A stretch of DNA of 64,000 bases from Litoribrevibacter euphylliae. GTDB lineage: Bacteria > Pseudomonadota > Gammaproteobacteria > Pseudomonadales > Litoribrevibacteraceae. The first letter of the stretch is position 1. The number at the start of each line of letters is the position of its first letter. Under the pieces are notes generated by a model. That model was not told the DNA's origin and ran no database searches. It saw only the letters and a list, made by a program, of their open reading frames with translations. A program made the position numbers and the translations under genes. This document shows positions 51,764 to 61,864 of this stretch, one piece after another. The stretch lies in NCBI RefSeq assembly GCF_042646085.1, contig NZ_JBHRSZ010000007.1:744001-808000 (forward strand), read 5' to 3'.

Positions 51764-53368
51764 CTAAGCATTTTTTATGAGTTTTATGACTTTATAACCA
51801 TCTTTCAGTCCTAGCATGCAGGAGGTCGTCATAACGCCGCCCATGAGTGCGCCTCCAACACCAGCCGTGACAACATCCGCTCCAGTAAGGTAGAAGTTTT
51901 TAATCGGTGTTTCCGGATGTAACCAATCTTGTTTGAAACGTTCCACTGTGTGATCCACGCCATAAATTTCACCTTCTAAATTCCATTGGAACCATTGAGT
52001 TGAGATAGGAGTTGATAGCTCGTAATAATCCAATGCATCACGGAGTTGTGGCATTTCTTTGTACAGTACTTCCAGCATGTCTTGAGCAATGCGTTCTTTG
52101 AGGGTTTCGTAGTCTTCACCTCGCTTGTTCCAGGTTGAGTCAGACCATGGCGCAAAGTTTTGCCACTCTCCGACCGTGACAATCTCAACCGTAGATCGAC
52201 CGGGATAACGCTCATCCCAGGTTGGATCTTTCGCTGATGGGAACGAGATGTAGATCAGAGGCAGGTTGCCTTCAGGTTTTTCTTTATAAACCCTTACGTT
52301 ACTGTCGTGATCGTAATCTGGGTAAATCCACAGATTGGTTTTGTTAATGCCCAATTCTTCAGAGGAGCCTTTGAATCCAGCATAAATACAGAGATGGGCA
52401 GAGGATAATTTTACGCCCTTCTCGACATGCTTTAGATTATATTTTTTAGAGGCTTGTTCGGGTAATAATCGTTGAAGCGTGGGTAGTACGCCTATATTGC
52501 TGACCACTTGATCTGCATAGATTTGATCGCCATTTTGAAGCTGTACGCCGATGGCTTTATTGTTTTTTATGAGGACTTTATCAACGCCTGCATAGGTGAA
52601 GACTTCACCGCCGCTCTTTTGAATGACAGGAATGATCTTATTGGCGATCTGCCATGACCCGCCAACCGGGTAGTTACCGCCTGCAATGTAATGCTTGGCG
52701 ACCATAGCATGCATCATAAAACTGGCTTCACCAGGAGGAAGCCCATAGTCACCCCATTGGCCGGTAAGTACGCCAATCAGTTTTTGATCTTGAGTGAGAT
52801 CTTCTAAGACTTCGCGGGTTGTTTGGAAGAAATACTTCGGCAGGATGACATTGCGGACTTTGTTGTAGAGCCTACCAAAACGTCGTGGCAGCGCTTGTCC
52901 GGCAAAGAACTTAGGAACTTTGCTACTGACATCACTTAATAAATCCACGTAGGTGTCAATCGCTTTGGCTTCGTTTGGAAAGTGCTTTTTGAGTTCTTCC
53001 TTGAAGGGGCCGCGCCCTGCATAAAAATTATAGACTTCGTCATTGATGATGATTTTATCGTAGAGGTCATCCATAGGGGCCCATTCTAACTTTTTGTCAG
53101 AAATCGCATCAAAGACTTTTCGGATCATAGACCATGGCTTGTGTACTTCCCCAACGTAATGCACGCCTACATCCCATTCGTAACCGTTTCGTTCGTAGCT
53201 GTGGGTGTAGCCGCCAGCCGTGTAGTGTTGCTCAAGGACGCATACTTTCTTTCCAAGCTTGGAAAGTAATGCTGCATTACAGAGTCCTCCAATACCAGAG
53301 CCAATAACAATGGCGTCATAATGGTCCTCGGCTCTGCCAGTACGATATCGTTTTCCTGTTCTAACCAT
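51764..53368 (-). CDS. FAD-dependent oxidoreductase, phytoene desaturase / retinol saturase type
   Basis: 535 residues. The FAD-binding Rossmann motif is DAIVIGSGIGGLCNAALLSK near residue 20, followed by VLEQHYTAGGYTHSYERNG and the isomerase-like VGVHYVGEVHKPW. The C-terminal NFYLTGADVVTAGVGGALMG is the carotene-desaturase signature. It most resembles all-trans-retinol 13,14-reductase and carotenoid-isomerase-like proteins, but the substrate is unknown and no carotenoid genes are adjacent. ATG 53368 is preferred over the TTG six bases upstream. It is divergent from a PadR regulator with a palindrome between them. Confidence 0.85.
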   Translation of the reverse strand: MVRTGKRYRTGRAEDHYDAIVIGSGIGGLCNAALLSKLGKKVCVLEQHYTAGGYTHSYERNGYEWDVGVHYVGEVHKPWSMIRKVFDAISDKKLEWAPMDDLYDKIIINDEVYNFYAGRGPFKEELKKHFPNEAKAIDTYVDLLSDVSSKVPKFFAGQALPRRFGRLYNKVRNVILPKYFFQTTREVLEDLTQDQKLIGVLTGQWGDYGLPPGEASFMMHAMVAKHYIAGGNYPVGGSWQIANKIIPVIQKSGGEVFTYAGVDKVLIKNNKAIGVQLQNGDQIYADQVVSNIGVLPTLQRLLPEQASKKYNLKHVEKGVKLSSAHLCIYAGFKGSSEELGINKTNLWIYPDYDHDSNVRVYKEKPEGNLPLIYISFPSAKDPTWDERYPGRSTVEIVTVGEWQNFAPWSDSTWNKRGEDYETLKERIAQDMLEVLYKEMPQLRDALDYYELSTPISTQWFQWNLEGEIYGVDHTVERFKQDWLHPETPIKNFYLTGADVVTAGVGGALMGGVMTTSCMLGLKDGYKVIKLIKNA

Positions 53369-53424
53369 GGTCAAATCTCACTGTATTATTTTTATTCAGT
53401 TCTAATGTAGGGTGAAATTCGATA

Positions 53425-53444
53425 ATATGCAACAAGTTGCATAT
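53425..53444. promoter_or_regulatory. PadR-type operator palindrome
   Basis: ATATGCAAC (53425-53433) and GTTGCATAT (53436-53444) are exact inverse repeats with a two-base gap, in the 90-base region between the two divergent genes. This resembles known PadR operators built on ATG-N10-CAT, so autoregulation and control of the oxidoreductase are likely. Confidence 0.75.
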
Positions 53445-53458
53445 ATAAAGAGGCGTTT

Positions 53459-54001
53459 ATGTCATTAAAGCATTCTTTGCTAGTGCTGCTGGCGGAGCAG
53501 TCGTCTACAGGGTATGAGTTATCCCAGAAATACAAAGAAGCCATTGGCTTCTTTTGGAAAGCCAGTCATCAGCAGATCTACAAACAATTAAAAGAGTTGA
53601 CGGCTGATGGTTGGGTGACTTTTGAAGAGCAAAGCCAGCAAGGCAAGCCAGATAAGAAAAAGTATCAAGTTACTGACAGTGGTTTTCAGGAGTTACAGCG
53701 CTGGTTGTCATCTGAAATTAAACCGGCCAAAGCTAATGATGCGTTACTGGTGATGTTGTACGGAGGTAAGCATGTCGAACATCAGGTGCTTCTTCAGGAA
53801 ATTGAGCGTCACAAGGGGTTGCATGAAAAGAACTTGAAGAAGCTAGAGGCCATTCAGGGCCTATACTTGTCGTTAAGTAAAGCTCAGCAAAAAGAGTATC
53901 GTTTGCCATATTTAACATTAAAACGGGGATTATCTTCTGAGAAAGCTTGGTTGCAATGGGCGGAGGAGGTTATTGAGGAATTATCTGATGCTGCTCAATA
54001 G
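53459..54001 (+). CDS. PadR-family transcriptional regulator
   Basis: 180 residues. The N-terminal PadR winged helix is seen in LKHSLLVLLAEQSSTGYELS and then FWKASHQQIYKQLKELTADG, WVTFEEQSQQGKPDKKKYQV. The C-terminal half is helical with a dimerisation coiled coil (LQEIERHKGLHEKNLKKLEA). Members of the family sense phenolics or other hydrophobic compounds. It is divergent from the FAD oxidoreductase, which it most likely represses. ATG 53459 follows AAAGAGG. Confidence 0.92.
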   Translation: MSLKHSLLVLLAEQSSTGYELSQKYKEAIGFFWKASHQQIYKQLKELTADGWVTFEEQSQQGKPDKKKYQVTDSGFQELQRWLSSEIKPAKANDALLVMLYGGKHVEHQVLLQEIERHKGLHEKNLKKLEAIQGLYLSLSKAQQKEYRLPYLTLKRGLSSEKAWLQWAEEVIEELSDAAQ

Positions 54002-54095
54002 CCATCTTAAAAAATGATTGAAGCCTTCTAAGGCCTTACTTTAGAGTGTGCTTTCTATAGAAGGTACTTGTTAATAACGTTGTAATGGAGAGGGT

Positions 54096-57092
54096 ATGAC
54101 CGGGATAACGGATTTGGACAGTCGTATTAGGTCTGATATTGAAGCACTGAATTCGGTTGAATTAAGAGATCACGCATTACAACAGTGGCAGATATTATTG
54201 GATTCCTCTTCCATCGATGCTCTGAATGGCCTGCTGACGTCTGCGGTATGCGGTGATCATGTAACTAAAGAGTTAGTTCGAGTGATAATAGGTAGTGATT
54301 ATGTTGTGGATTGCATGGTGCGTTACCCTTCAATATTAAAGGCTCTGTCTGGGGCTGATTCTGAGGCTTCAAATGTCACAGGTTTTCATCTTTGGGCAAG
54401 TGTGCCAGAGGATTACTACGATCAACAAATCAAAGCATTGGTTGATATTTCAGAGAGCGAAGAGCAGTTATCTAAAAGTTTGCGGTTAGCTCGTCACCAA
54501 ATGATGGTTCGTGTCATTTGGCGTGACTTCAATGGTTTGGCGGATTTGTTTGAGACTACGAGAGAGCTAAGTCGTTTCGCCGATGCCTGTGTGGAACATA
54601 CCATGAATTGGCATACACAGGCCTTAATGCCAATTTGGGGTGAACCGCATGCCAAAGACTATGAGGGTAATTGGCATCCTCAGCGAATGTTGGTGCTGGG
54701 TATGGGGAAATTGGGGGCAGACGAGCTAAATCTCTCTTCCGATATTGACTTGATTTTTGTCTATCCAGAGTCCGGTTGGACAAAAAATGGTAAGCGAGAA
54801 ATTTCCAACCAAGAGTTCTTTACGAAAGTGGGTCAAAAACTGATCCAGACGTTAGATGCTGTTACGTCAGAAGGCTTTGTTTTTCGAGTGGATATGCGTC
54901 TGCGCCCTTATGGTGACAGTGGCCCATTAGTGATGAGCTTCAATGCGTTGGAAAGTTACTATCAAAGTCAGGGGCGTGAGTGGGAACGCTACGCCATGAT
55001 CAAGGCGCGGGTGATGGCTGGTAATCAGGAAAAAGCCCAAGAATTGATGACTATGTTGCGCCCGTTTGTTTATCGAAAATACATTGATTTCAGTGTCATT
55101 GAAGCGCTTCGTGGTTTGAAAGATATGATTAACCGTGAGGTTCGCCGAAAAGGCATGGAGCATAATATTAAGCTTGGCCGTGGCGGCATTCGTGAAATTG
55201 AATTTATTGCGCAAGTTTTCCAATTGATTCATGGTGGCTTGGATGTTCGGCTTCAAAACCGTTCATTGATGTCGGTGCTTCTTCAATTGCGTGAGGGTGG
55301 TATTTTAACGGAAGAGGCGTATGCCAATTTGGTATCGGCTTATCACTTTTTAAGGGATACCGAACATGCGCTGCAAGCGCTGCAAGATCGGCAAACGCAA
55401 TTGCTTCCGGACGATACATTGCATCAATTGAGAGTTGCTCACGTGATGGGGTATGGCTCATGGGATGCATTCAGTGATGATCTGGTTGCGCATCGTAAAA
55501 ACGTGGAAGCAGAGTTCGTTGACCTAATTCAGCCTGTGGATGAAGAGAGTGGCACTTCAGAGCCAGCTTTTTGTGATGGTTGGCGTTCAGTCTGGTTGGA
55601 TGAGATGGAAGATAATGAAGCCATTGCTGTTTTTGAAGAGCAGTGCTTTGATGATGCGTCGGCCGCCTGGAAGTTGATAAAGGATTTAAAACAGAGCAAA
55701 AAAGTTCGAACACTTCAACGGGAAGGGCAAGAACGTTTGAATCAGTTTATTCCCAATCTGCTTCAACAATTGGCGTGCAGTAAACGTCCGACAGAAACTC
55801 TGTCGCGGGTGTTGATTTTGGTGGAAGCGGTTCTTCGTAGAACTGCGTATCTCGTCCTTTTGTTAGAAAACCCTGTTGCTTTAACTCAGTTAATTAAATT
55901 GTGTGATGCTAGCCCCTGGATTGCTAATCAGTTGGCGAAAACGCCTGTGATTCTGGATGAGCTTATCAACGTGTCTTCGCTGTATTCTCCGCCTAATAAA
56001 TCGGAGCTTGAGGATGAGCTGCGCCAATATATGTTGCGCATTCCTGAGGATGATTTGGAAGCCTTGATGGAGGCTTTGAGGTATTTCAAAAATGCACACG
56101 TGTTAAGAGTGGCGGCGGCCGAGGTAACAGGTGCTTTGCCATTGATGAAAGCCAGTGATTACTTAACCTACATTGCTGAAGTTATTCTAGAGGCAGTTGT
56201 GGATATGTCTTGGCATCAGATGGTCGAGCGCTATGGCTATCCAACCGACGATCATGGGCCAGTCGCCAGACCGCAATTAATCGTGGTCGGTTATGGCAAG
56301 CTCGGGGGGATTGAGCTGAGTTATGGCTCGGATTTAGACATTGTCTTCATTCATGATGCCAGTGTAGCTAAATACACCAATGGTGATAAACAGGTCGATA
56401 ATCAGACTTTCTATACGCGGATGGTTCAGCGCATTGTTCATATCATGACGACAATGATGCCATCGGGTGATCTTTATGAAGTGGATATGCGGCTTCGACC
56501 GGAAGGTAATTCCGGTATGCTGGTGGCCAGCTTAAAAGCGTTTAATGATTATCAGCACAAAAATGCATGGACATGGGAACATCAGGCGCTTGTGAGGGCT
56601 CGTGTGGTTGCAGGGTCGGCAGAATTAGCTGGAAAGTTTGAGCTGGTGAGAAAGGACGTGTTGTCGCAAGTTCCAGCGGAAGGGCTTAATGAATCGGTCG
56701 TTTCTATGCGGAAAAAAATGATGGCCAGTTTAGCTTCTGCTGAGGACGGGAATAAAGACGGTGTTTTCCATCTTAAGCATGATGCAGGCGGTATGGTCGA
56801 TATTGAATTTATTAGTCAGTATGCGGTCTTAAAATTCGCTAAAGAATATCCTGGTATTCTTACTTGGTCGGATAATATTCGGATTCTTGAAACCATGGAG
56901 CGTCTGGGGTTGTTGGGTGAGGTTGAGGTTAATCAGCTGATTGATGCCTACAAGGCTTTCCGAATCGAAGGGCATCGAAAGATTCTCGATAATCAGAAGG
57001 TAGTGTTGTCTGGAGATGAGGTGTCTGAATATCAGGATTATCGTCAAAAAGTGATTAAAATATGGCAGCATTTTATGGTAGATAGCGTATAA
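54096..57092 (+). CDS. glnE: Bifunctional glutamine synthetase adenylyltransferase
   Basis: Adds and removes AMP on glutamine synthetase in response to PII and glutamine. 998 residues, the full length of the family. Two nucleotidyltransferase domains are present: LSSDIDLIFVYP near residue 215 (with DxD) and YGSDLDIVFIHD near residue 750. Between them are the glutamine-responsive helical regions. VRRKGMEHNIKLGRGGIREIEF and RLRPEGNSGMLVASL are typical. It is followed 50 bases later by ilvE, the same order as in Pseudomonas (recall). Confidence 0.97.
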   Translation: MTGITDLDSRIRSDIEALNSVELRDHALQQWQILLDSSSIDALNGLLTSAVCGDHVTKELVRVIIGSDYVVDCMVRYPSILKALSGADSEASNVTGFHLWASVPEDYYDQQIKALVDISESEEQLSKSLRLARHQMMVRVIWRDFNGLADLFETTRELSRFADACVEHTMNWHTQALMPIWGEPHAKDYEGNWHPQRMLVLGMGKLGADELNLSSDIDLIFVYPESGWTKNGKREISNQEFFTKVGQKLIQTLDAVTSEGFVFRVDMRLRPYGDSGPLVMSFNALESYYQSQGREWERYAMIKARVMAGNQEKAQELMTMLRPFVYRKYIDFSVIEALRGLKDMINREVRRKGMEHNIKLGRGGIREIEFIAQVFQLIHGGLDVRLQNRSLMSVLLQLREGGILTEEAYANLVSAYHFLRDTEHALQALQDRQTQLLPDDTLHQLRVAHVMGYGSWDAFSDDLVAHRKNVEAEFVDLIQPVDEESGTSEPAFCDGWRSVWLDEMEDNEAIAVFEEQCFDDASAAWKLIKDLKQSKKVRTLQREGQERLNQFIPNLLQQLACSKRPTETLSRVLILVEAVLRRTAYLVLLLENPVALTQLIKLCDASPWIANQLAKTPVILDELINVSSLYSPPNKSELEDELRQYMLRIPEDDLEALMEALRYFKNAHVLRVAAAEVTGALPLMKASDYLTYIAEVILEAVVDMSWHQMVERYGYPTDDHGPVARPQLIVVGYGKLGGIELSYGSDLDIVFIHDASVAKYTNGDKQVDNQTFYTRMVQRIVHIMTTMMPSGDLYEVDMRLRPEGNSGMLVASLKAFNDYQHKNAWTWEHQALVRARVVAGSAELAGKFELVRKDVLSQVPAEGLNESVVSMRKKMMASLASAEDGNKDGVFHLKHDAGGMVDIEFISQYAVLKFAKEYPGILTWSDNIRILETMERLGLLGEVEVNQLIDAYKAFRIEGHRKILDNQKVVLSGDEVSEYQDYRQKVIKIWQHFMVDSV

Positions 57093-57142
57093 TGTTCCGC
57101 CAATTAAAAATCTGTCTATGAGTTTAACAAAGGAGTAAGAAC

Positions 57143-58075
57143 ATGGCTTTGCCTACTATGGCTGATCGTGACGGTCTGATTTGGCTTGATGGTGAAATGG
57201 TTGATTGGCGCGATGCCAAAGTCCATGTCCTTACCCATACATTGCACTACGGCATGGGCTGTTTTGAAGGTGTTCGTGCTTATGAGACTGATCAAGGTGC
57301 TGCGATTTTCCGTTTGCAAGAGCATACTGATCGTTTGTTCCGTTCTGCACATATTCTAGGAATGGAAATTCCATATACAAAAGAAGAGATTAATCAGGCT
57401 CAAAAAGATGCGGTTGCTAAGAATAATTTGAAGCAAGCCTATCTTAGACCTATGGTGTTCTTTGGTTCTGAAGGCATGGGACTACGTGCAGATAATCTGA
57501 AAGTGCATGTGATGGTTGCCGCTTGGGAGTGGCCTGCTTACATGGGTGAAGAAGCGAAGACGAAAGGTATTCGTATTCGTACTTCTTCTTACACGCGTCA
57601 CCATGTAAACATCACCATGTGTAAAGCGAAAGCGAACGGTAACTACATGAACTCCATGTTGGCGTTGCGCGAAGCATTGGAAAGCGGCTGTGAAGAAGCC
57701 TTGTTGCTGGATAATGAAGGCTATGTAGCTGAAGGGTCTGGTGAGAACATCTTTATCGTTCGTGACGGTATTATTTATACCCCTGAATTAACGTCATGCC
57801 TTGACGGTATTACTCGTAATACCATCTTTAAGTTCGCTGCAGACCTTGGTTATGAAGTAAAAGAGAAGCGTATTACTCGTGATGAAGTGTATGTTGCAGA
57901 CGAAGCTTTCTTCACTGGTACGGCGGCTGAAGTATTGCCAATTCGTGAACTGGATGGTCGTAAGATTGGTTCTGGGGTTCGTGGTCCTATCACCGAACAA
58001 TTGCAGACCATGTACTTTGATCAGGTAATGGGTAAACGGAATGAATACCCTGAATGGTTGGCTTTGGTTAAATAA
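57143..58075 (+). CDS. ilvE: Branched-chain amino-acid aminotransferase
   Basis: PLP fold-type IV transaminase for Leu, Ile and Val. 310 residues. The PLP lysine lies in ITMCKAKANGNYMNSM, with EGSGENIFIV and RDEVYVADEAFFTGTAAEV as family signatures and HYGMGCFEGVRAYET near the N-terminus. ATG 57143 has AAGGAG nine bases upstream. A terminator follows. With ilvA earlier in the window, two isoleucine pathway genes are present but not linked. Confidence 0.97.
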   Translation: MALPTMADRDGLIWLDGEMVDWRDAKVHVLTHTLHYGMGCFEGVRAYETDQGAAIFRLQEHTDRLFRSAHILGMEIPYTKEEINQAQKDAVAKNNLKQAYLRPMVFFGSEGMGLRADNLKVHVMVAAWEWPAYMGEEAKTKGIRIRTSSYTRHHVNITMCKAKANGNYMNSMLALREALESGCEEALLLDNEGYVAEGSGENIFIVRDGIIYTPELTSCLDGITRNTIFKFAADLGYEVKEKRITRDEVYVADEAFFTGTAAEVLPIRELDGRKIGSGVRGPITEQLQTMYFDQVMGKRNEYPEWLALVK

Positions 58076-58092
58076 GCGACTGATATAATTAT

Positions 58093-58148
58093 AAAAACCA
58101 CATACTTGGCAATTAACCTTCTATGTTAGTCGTCAATATGTGGTTTTT
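58093..58148 (+). terminator. Rho-independent terminator of ilvE
   Basis: AAAAACCACATA (58093-58104) pairs with TATGTGGTTTTT (58137-58148), with a long loop of about 32 bases and a T-run at the end. Confidence 0.75.
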
Positions 58149-58218
58149 TGCTTTTTGTCTGCTTTGAGAAAATCCAATGTTGGCAATACCTATCTTCCCA
58201 ATTTGAAAAGATGAAGTG

Positions 58219-59979
58219 ATGTCGAAAAGGAAAGATTTAGACGGTGATTTAACACCCGTACAAGTGTATTTGAGATTATTGTCGTATGTAAAATCTCAAT
58301 GGTGGCTGTTTGTTTTAAGCTTTATAGGATACGCGATTTATTCGGCTTCTCAGGCTGGCTGGCCAGAAATTATTGGCTTGGTGGTAGAAGAGAGCCCAGA
58401 TATTCCTTTTGATTTAGAAAAGTTTATTGCCTTGCCCATCGCTGTTCTGGTGATGTTTTTTGTTCGAGGCATTGGTAGTTTTATCGGACAGTATTCTATT
58501 TCGATTGTCGCTCAAAAGTTAGTGCATGCACTTAGAGTCGAAGTCTTTAAGAAGGTGTTGTCTCTGCCAGCGTCCTACTTTTCGTCGACTTCTTCCGGTC
58601 ATCTGTTATCCAAAATTACCTTTAATACCACTCAAGTTGTTGGTGCCGCCACCGAGGCAATTACGGTCTTGCTGCGTGAAGGCATGACCGTGATTGCGTT
58701 GTTGGGATACATGATTTACTTGAGTTGGGAGTTGACGCTTATCTTTCTAACGTCCATGCCATTTATTGCCTTTGCTATTGGTTATGCGTCTAAGCGATTC
58801 CGACTGTTAAGTAAGCGTATTCAGAATTCAATGGGTGATATCACTCAGTCTGCTTCTGAGTCTGTGCAGGGGTTTCAAGAGATTCGCATTTTTGGCGGTG
58901 AAAACTATGAATATGATCGCTTCAATGGTGCTAGTACTTACTCTGCTAGGCAGGGTATAAAGCTGGCGCTGGTTCGATCCATTAACACCCCCGCGGTACA
59001 AATGCTGATAGCCATTCCGATGTCGGTCTTGGTGTATATCGGTTTGAATCCTGAGTATTTGTCGGAGATTAATGAAGCGCTGTTCATTCAGTACATTACT
59101 GCTGCTGGGCTGGTTGCGAAGCCGATCAGAACCTTGACGAATATCAACAGCAAAATGCAAAAGGGAATTGCGGCGGCAAGTACGTTATTCGAGTTACTGG
59201 ATACTCAAATCGAGAAAGATCATGGCACTAAGACTCTTGCCGATGTGAAAGGGAATCTTTTGTTTGAGAGGATTTCTTTTGGCTATGAGCAAGGTAAGAC
59301 AGTCCTGAGTGACTTTTCTCTTGATATTAAGGCAGGAGAGATGGTCGCCATTGTTGGTCATTCTGGCAGTGGTAAAAGTACTTTAGCAAGCTTGCTACCA
59401 CGATTTAATGACCCACAATCCGGTGACATTCTATTAGACGGAATACCAATTCAAGAGTTGGATCTTAAGTTTTTAAGGGAACAAATTGCTTTGGTCAGCC
59501 AGAATGTCTTTTTGTTTAAGGGATCGCTTAAAGACAATATTGCTTATGGGGAGTTGGTTGGTGCAGATGAAGCTTCAATTATGAAAGCCGCGCAGTCAGC
59601 CTATGTCATGGAATTTGCCGAGGCGCTTGAACACGGTTTAGACACTGAGATCGGTGAACGTGGATTAATGCTCTCAGGTGGTCAGCGTCAGCGATTGGCG
59701 ATTGCTCGAGCGATTCTAAAGGACGCGCCTATTTTGATTTTGGATGAAGCAACTTCCGCACTCGATAATGCCTCTGAACGCTATATTCAAGCAGCAATGA
59801 ATGAAGTCATGAAAGGGCGAACCACTATCGTGATCGCTCATCGATTGTCGACGATTGTGGGGGCTGATCGAATTGTAGTGATGGAAGCCGGTGAAATTAA
59901 GGAAATTGGTAGCCACGATGAACTGCTGGCCAAACAAGGCGTGTATGCTGAGCTGTATCAAAGCCAGTTTGAAGAGTAG
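58219..59979 (+). CDS. msbA: Lipid A flippase, ABC exporter MsbA
   Basis: Half-size ABC exporter that flips core-lipid A across the inner membrane. About 586 residues: six membrane segments in the first 310, then a nucleotide-binding domain with Walker A IVGHSGSGKST, signature LSGGQRQRLAIARAI and Walker B ILILDEATSALD. The H-loop is IVIAHRLST. ATG 58219 is preferred over GTG 58216. Downstream genes start three bases after its stop and are glycosyltransferases, so the LPS assignment is supported by context. Confidence 0.93.
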   Translation: MSKRKDLDGDLTPVQVYLRLLSYVKSQWWLFVLSFIGYAIYSASQAGWPEIIGLVVEESPDIPFDLEKFIALPIAVLVMFFVRGIGSFIGQYSISIVAQKLVHALRVEVFKKVLSLPASYFSSTSSGHLLSKITFNTTQVVGAATEAITVLLREGMTVIALLGYMIYLSWELTLIFLTSMPFIAFAIGYASKRFRLLSKRIQNSMGDITQSASESVQGFQEIRIFGGENYEYDRFNGASTYSARQGIKLALVRSINTPAVQMLIAIPMSVLVYIGLNPEYLSEINEALFIQYITAAGLVAKPIRTLTNINSKMQKGIAAASTLFELLDTQIEKDHGTKTLADVKGNLLFERISFGYEQGKTVLSDFSLDIKAGEMVAIVGHSGSGKSTLASLLPRFNDPQSGDILLDGIPIQELDLKFLREQIALVSQNVFLFKGSLKDNIAYGELVGADEASIMKAAQSAYVMEFAEALEHGLDTEIGERGLMLSGGQRQRLAIARAILKDAPILILDEATSALDNASERYIQAAMNEVMKGRTTIVIAHRLSTIVGADRIVVMEAGEIKEIGSHDELLAKQGVYAELYQSQFEE

Positions 59980-59981
59980 CC

Positions 59982-60950
59982 ATGATGCAACCAACGACTA
60001 TTAATGTTTGTTTTGTCACGGATGAAAAACCGGGACATAAAAATCAGTTGCTTGGTTTGGAGCAGTCGTTGAAGTTGCAGGTGAATATTGTTAGTCAGTG
60101 GGTATCTGTTTCCGATGTGTCGGTCTCATGGGGTGACGTACTTTTTAAGCGACTGAATCTTCAGTTGAGTCAGGTTCCTGATATTGTGGTAGGTGCCGGT
60201 AGTGCAACCCATAAGTTAGTGTTGGCTATAAAGCGGAAGTTTAAATGCTTTTCAGTGTTGTTGATGAAACCAAGCTTGATACCTATCAGCTGCTTTGATG
60301 CTTTGGTTATCCCTGAACATGATAATCCACCTGACAAGTCTTCTATTTATAAGAGTTGTGGTGTTTTAAATAAAGTTAGGCCAAGGGATCCGAACTACCA
60401 ACCGACCCGAAATGGATTGATTTTGATTGGTGGACAGTCAAAGCACTTTCAGTGGGATTCAGATTCCATCTGGCAGCAAGTGAGGCAGATTGTCTCTGAC
60501 ACACAGGATGTTGATCATTGGGTGTTGGGGGATTCTCGCAGAACTCCGCAAGATTTTAAGGATCTAGTATCGCAAGATATGTTGTCTCAAGACTTGTTAT
60601 CTCCGAAACTGTCTGAGCAATTGACTTATGTTCGGCATGACGAGGTTTCTTCTGATTGGTTGCCAACTCAGATGGCACAGTCGGATCGGATATGGATAAC
60701 ACCAGACAGTGTTTCTATGGTGTATGAAGCGCTTACTTCAGGGGCTGAGACTGGAGTTCTTGAATTACAAGCTCCTAAGCAAGGCCGAATTCAGGCGGGT
60801 TTAGAGAAGTTAATAAATGATGGATTAGTCAGGCAACGACCTGATCAAGAGCTGCCGATTCAGAAATTTCGAGTTTTCTGTGAGGCAGATAAGTCGGCAG
60901 AGTGGATAATTGGTAAATATCTTGGCTCGAAGAAGTTAGGGAATGATTAA
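59982..60950 (+). CDS. ELM1/GtrOC1-like putative glycosyltransferase
   Basis: 322 residues. The opening VCFVTDEKPGHKNQLLGLEQ and PDIVVGAGSATHKLVLAIKR, with NGLILIGGQSKHFQWDSD further on, identify the family once named after plant mitochondrial fission ELM1; bacterial members sit in LPS and surface-glycan loci and have a GT-B-like fold. It starts three bases after msbA and overlaps the next gene (TAATG), so it is part of the LPS-core operon. Sugar and linkage are unknown. Confidence 0.85.
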   Translation: MMQPTTINVCFVTDEKPGHKNQLLGLEQSLKLQVNIVSQWVSVSDVSVSWGDVLFKRLNLQLSQVPDIVVGAGSATHKLVLAIKRKFKCFSVLLMKPSLIPISCFDALVIPEHDNPPDKSSIYKSCGVLNKVRPRDPNYQPTRNGLILIGGQSKHFQWDSDSIWQQVRQIVSDTQDVDHWVLGDSRRTPQDFKDLVSQDMLSQDLLSPKLSEQLTYVRHDEVSSDWLPTQMAQSDRIWITPDSVSMVYEALTSGAETGVLELQAPKQGRIQAGLEKLINDGLVRQRPDQELPIQKFRVFCEADKSAEWIIGKYLGSKKLGND

Positions 60951-61864
60951 TGCTGAAGAAACTTAGACTTAAGAGGGCAAAGCGCAGGGAAGAAATGCTC
61001 TATCGATATCGTGCTGTTGAAATGGGAATGTACTTACAATCTCAAGCGTTAAACAGTAAACGATCCGGTATTGGCAATATTAAAGACCAAGAAATAGTTG
61101 TTTCGTTGACCAGTTTTCCGGCTCGTATTAACGATGTATATTTGACGATTGAGAGTCTATTTCAACAATCACTACAAGCCGACCGTGTTATTCTTTGGTT
61201 GTCTGAAGAAAACTTTCCGAATGGAGAAAAAGAGCTGCCTGAAATTTTGCTTAAGCAAAAAGAACGTGGATTGGAAATTGAGTTTGTTGCAGGAGATTTG
61301 GGGCCTTATAAAAAGATCATCTATTCATTGGAGCGATTCCCTCAAGCGCTGATTATTACTTTCGATGATGATGTTCTGTATCCTGTGGATGCCATAGATC
61401 TTTTATATCGAGCGTATATTAGGCAACCCGGCGTGATTCATTGTCATCGTGGACATCGTATGCTTCATTCTACGTCAGGTTCTTTACAGTCCTATCAAAA
61501 CTGGGAGATGTCCATCCAGACCTCTAGTGCAGCATACGATATTTTTCCTACCGGTATTGGTGGTGTCTTGTATTTCCCAGGTGCGTTAGACGAGTGTGTC
61601 TTTGATCGAGAGATCTTTCAGGCATTGGCGCCTAATGGCGACGATATATGGCTTAAAGCTATGTCGTTAAAGAAAGGCGTTCCTTGCAAGCCGGTTGAAG
61701 ATGAGCGTCCCTGGAAATCTCGTTTGTTGATGATTGAGGGGTCGCAAGAAGTGTCTTTGACGAAAGAGAATAAGTCTAAGTCCAAAGGAAATGACTCAAA
61801 AATTGAGGCTGTGTTTGATCATTTTCAGCTTTGGGATCAACTAAAGGCACCTTATGGAAAATAG
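60950..61864 (+). CDS. Putative glycosyltransferase, GT-A-like
   Basis: 304 residues. A nucleotide-sugar DxD-type motif appears in IITFDDDVLYPVDA near residue 142, and the N-terminal half (VVSLTSFPARINDVYLTIES) is the start of a GT-A-type fold. A basic N-terminus (LKKLRLKRAKRREEM) suggests membrane association. It overlaps the previous gene by one base and the next by eleven. Its donor and acceptor cannot be told; location implies LPS core synthesis. Confidence 0.75.
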   Translation: MLKKLRLKRAKRREEMLYRYRAVEMGMYLQSQALNSKRSGIGNIKDQEIVVSLTSFPARINDVYLTIESLFQQSLQADRVILWLSEENFPNGEKELPEILLKQKERGLEIEFVAGDLGPYKKIIYSLERFPQALIITFDDDVLYPVDAIDLLYRAYIRQPGVIHCHRGHRMLHSTSGSLQSYQNWEMSIQTSSAAYDIFPTGIGGVLYFPGALDECVFDREIFQALAPNGDDIWLKAMSLKKGVPCKPVEDERPWKSRLLMIEGSQEVSLTKENKSKSKGNDSKIEAVFDHFQLWDQLKAPYGK

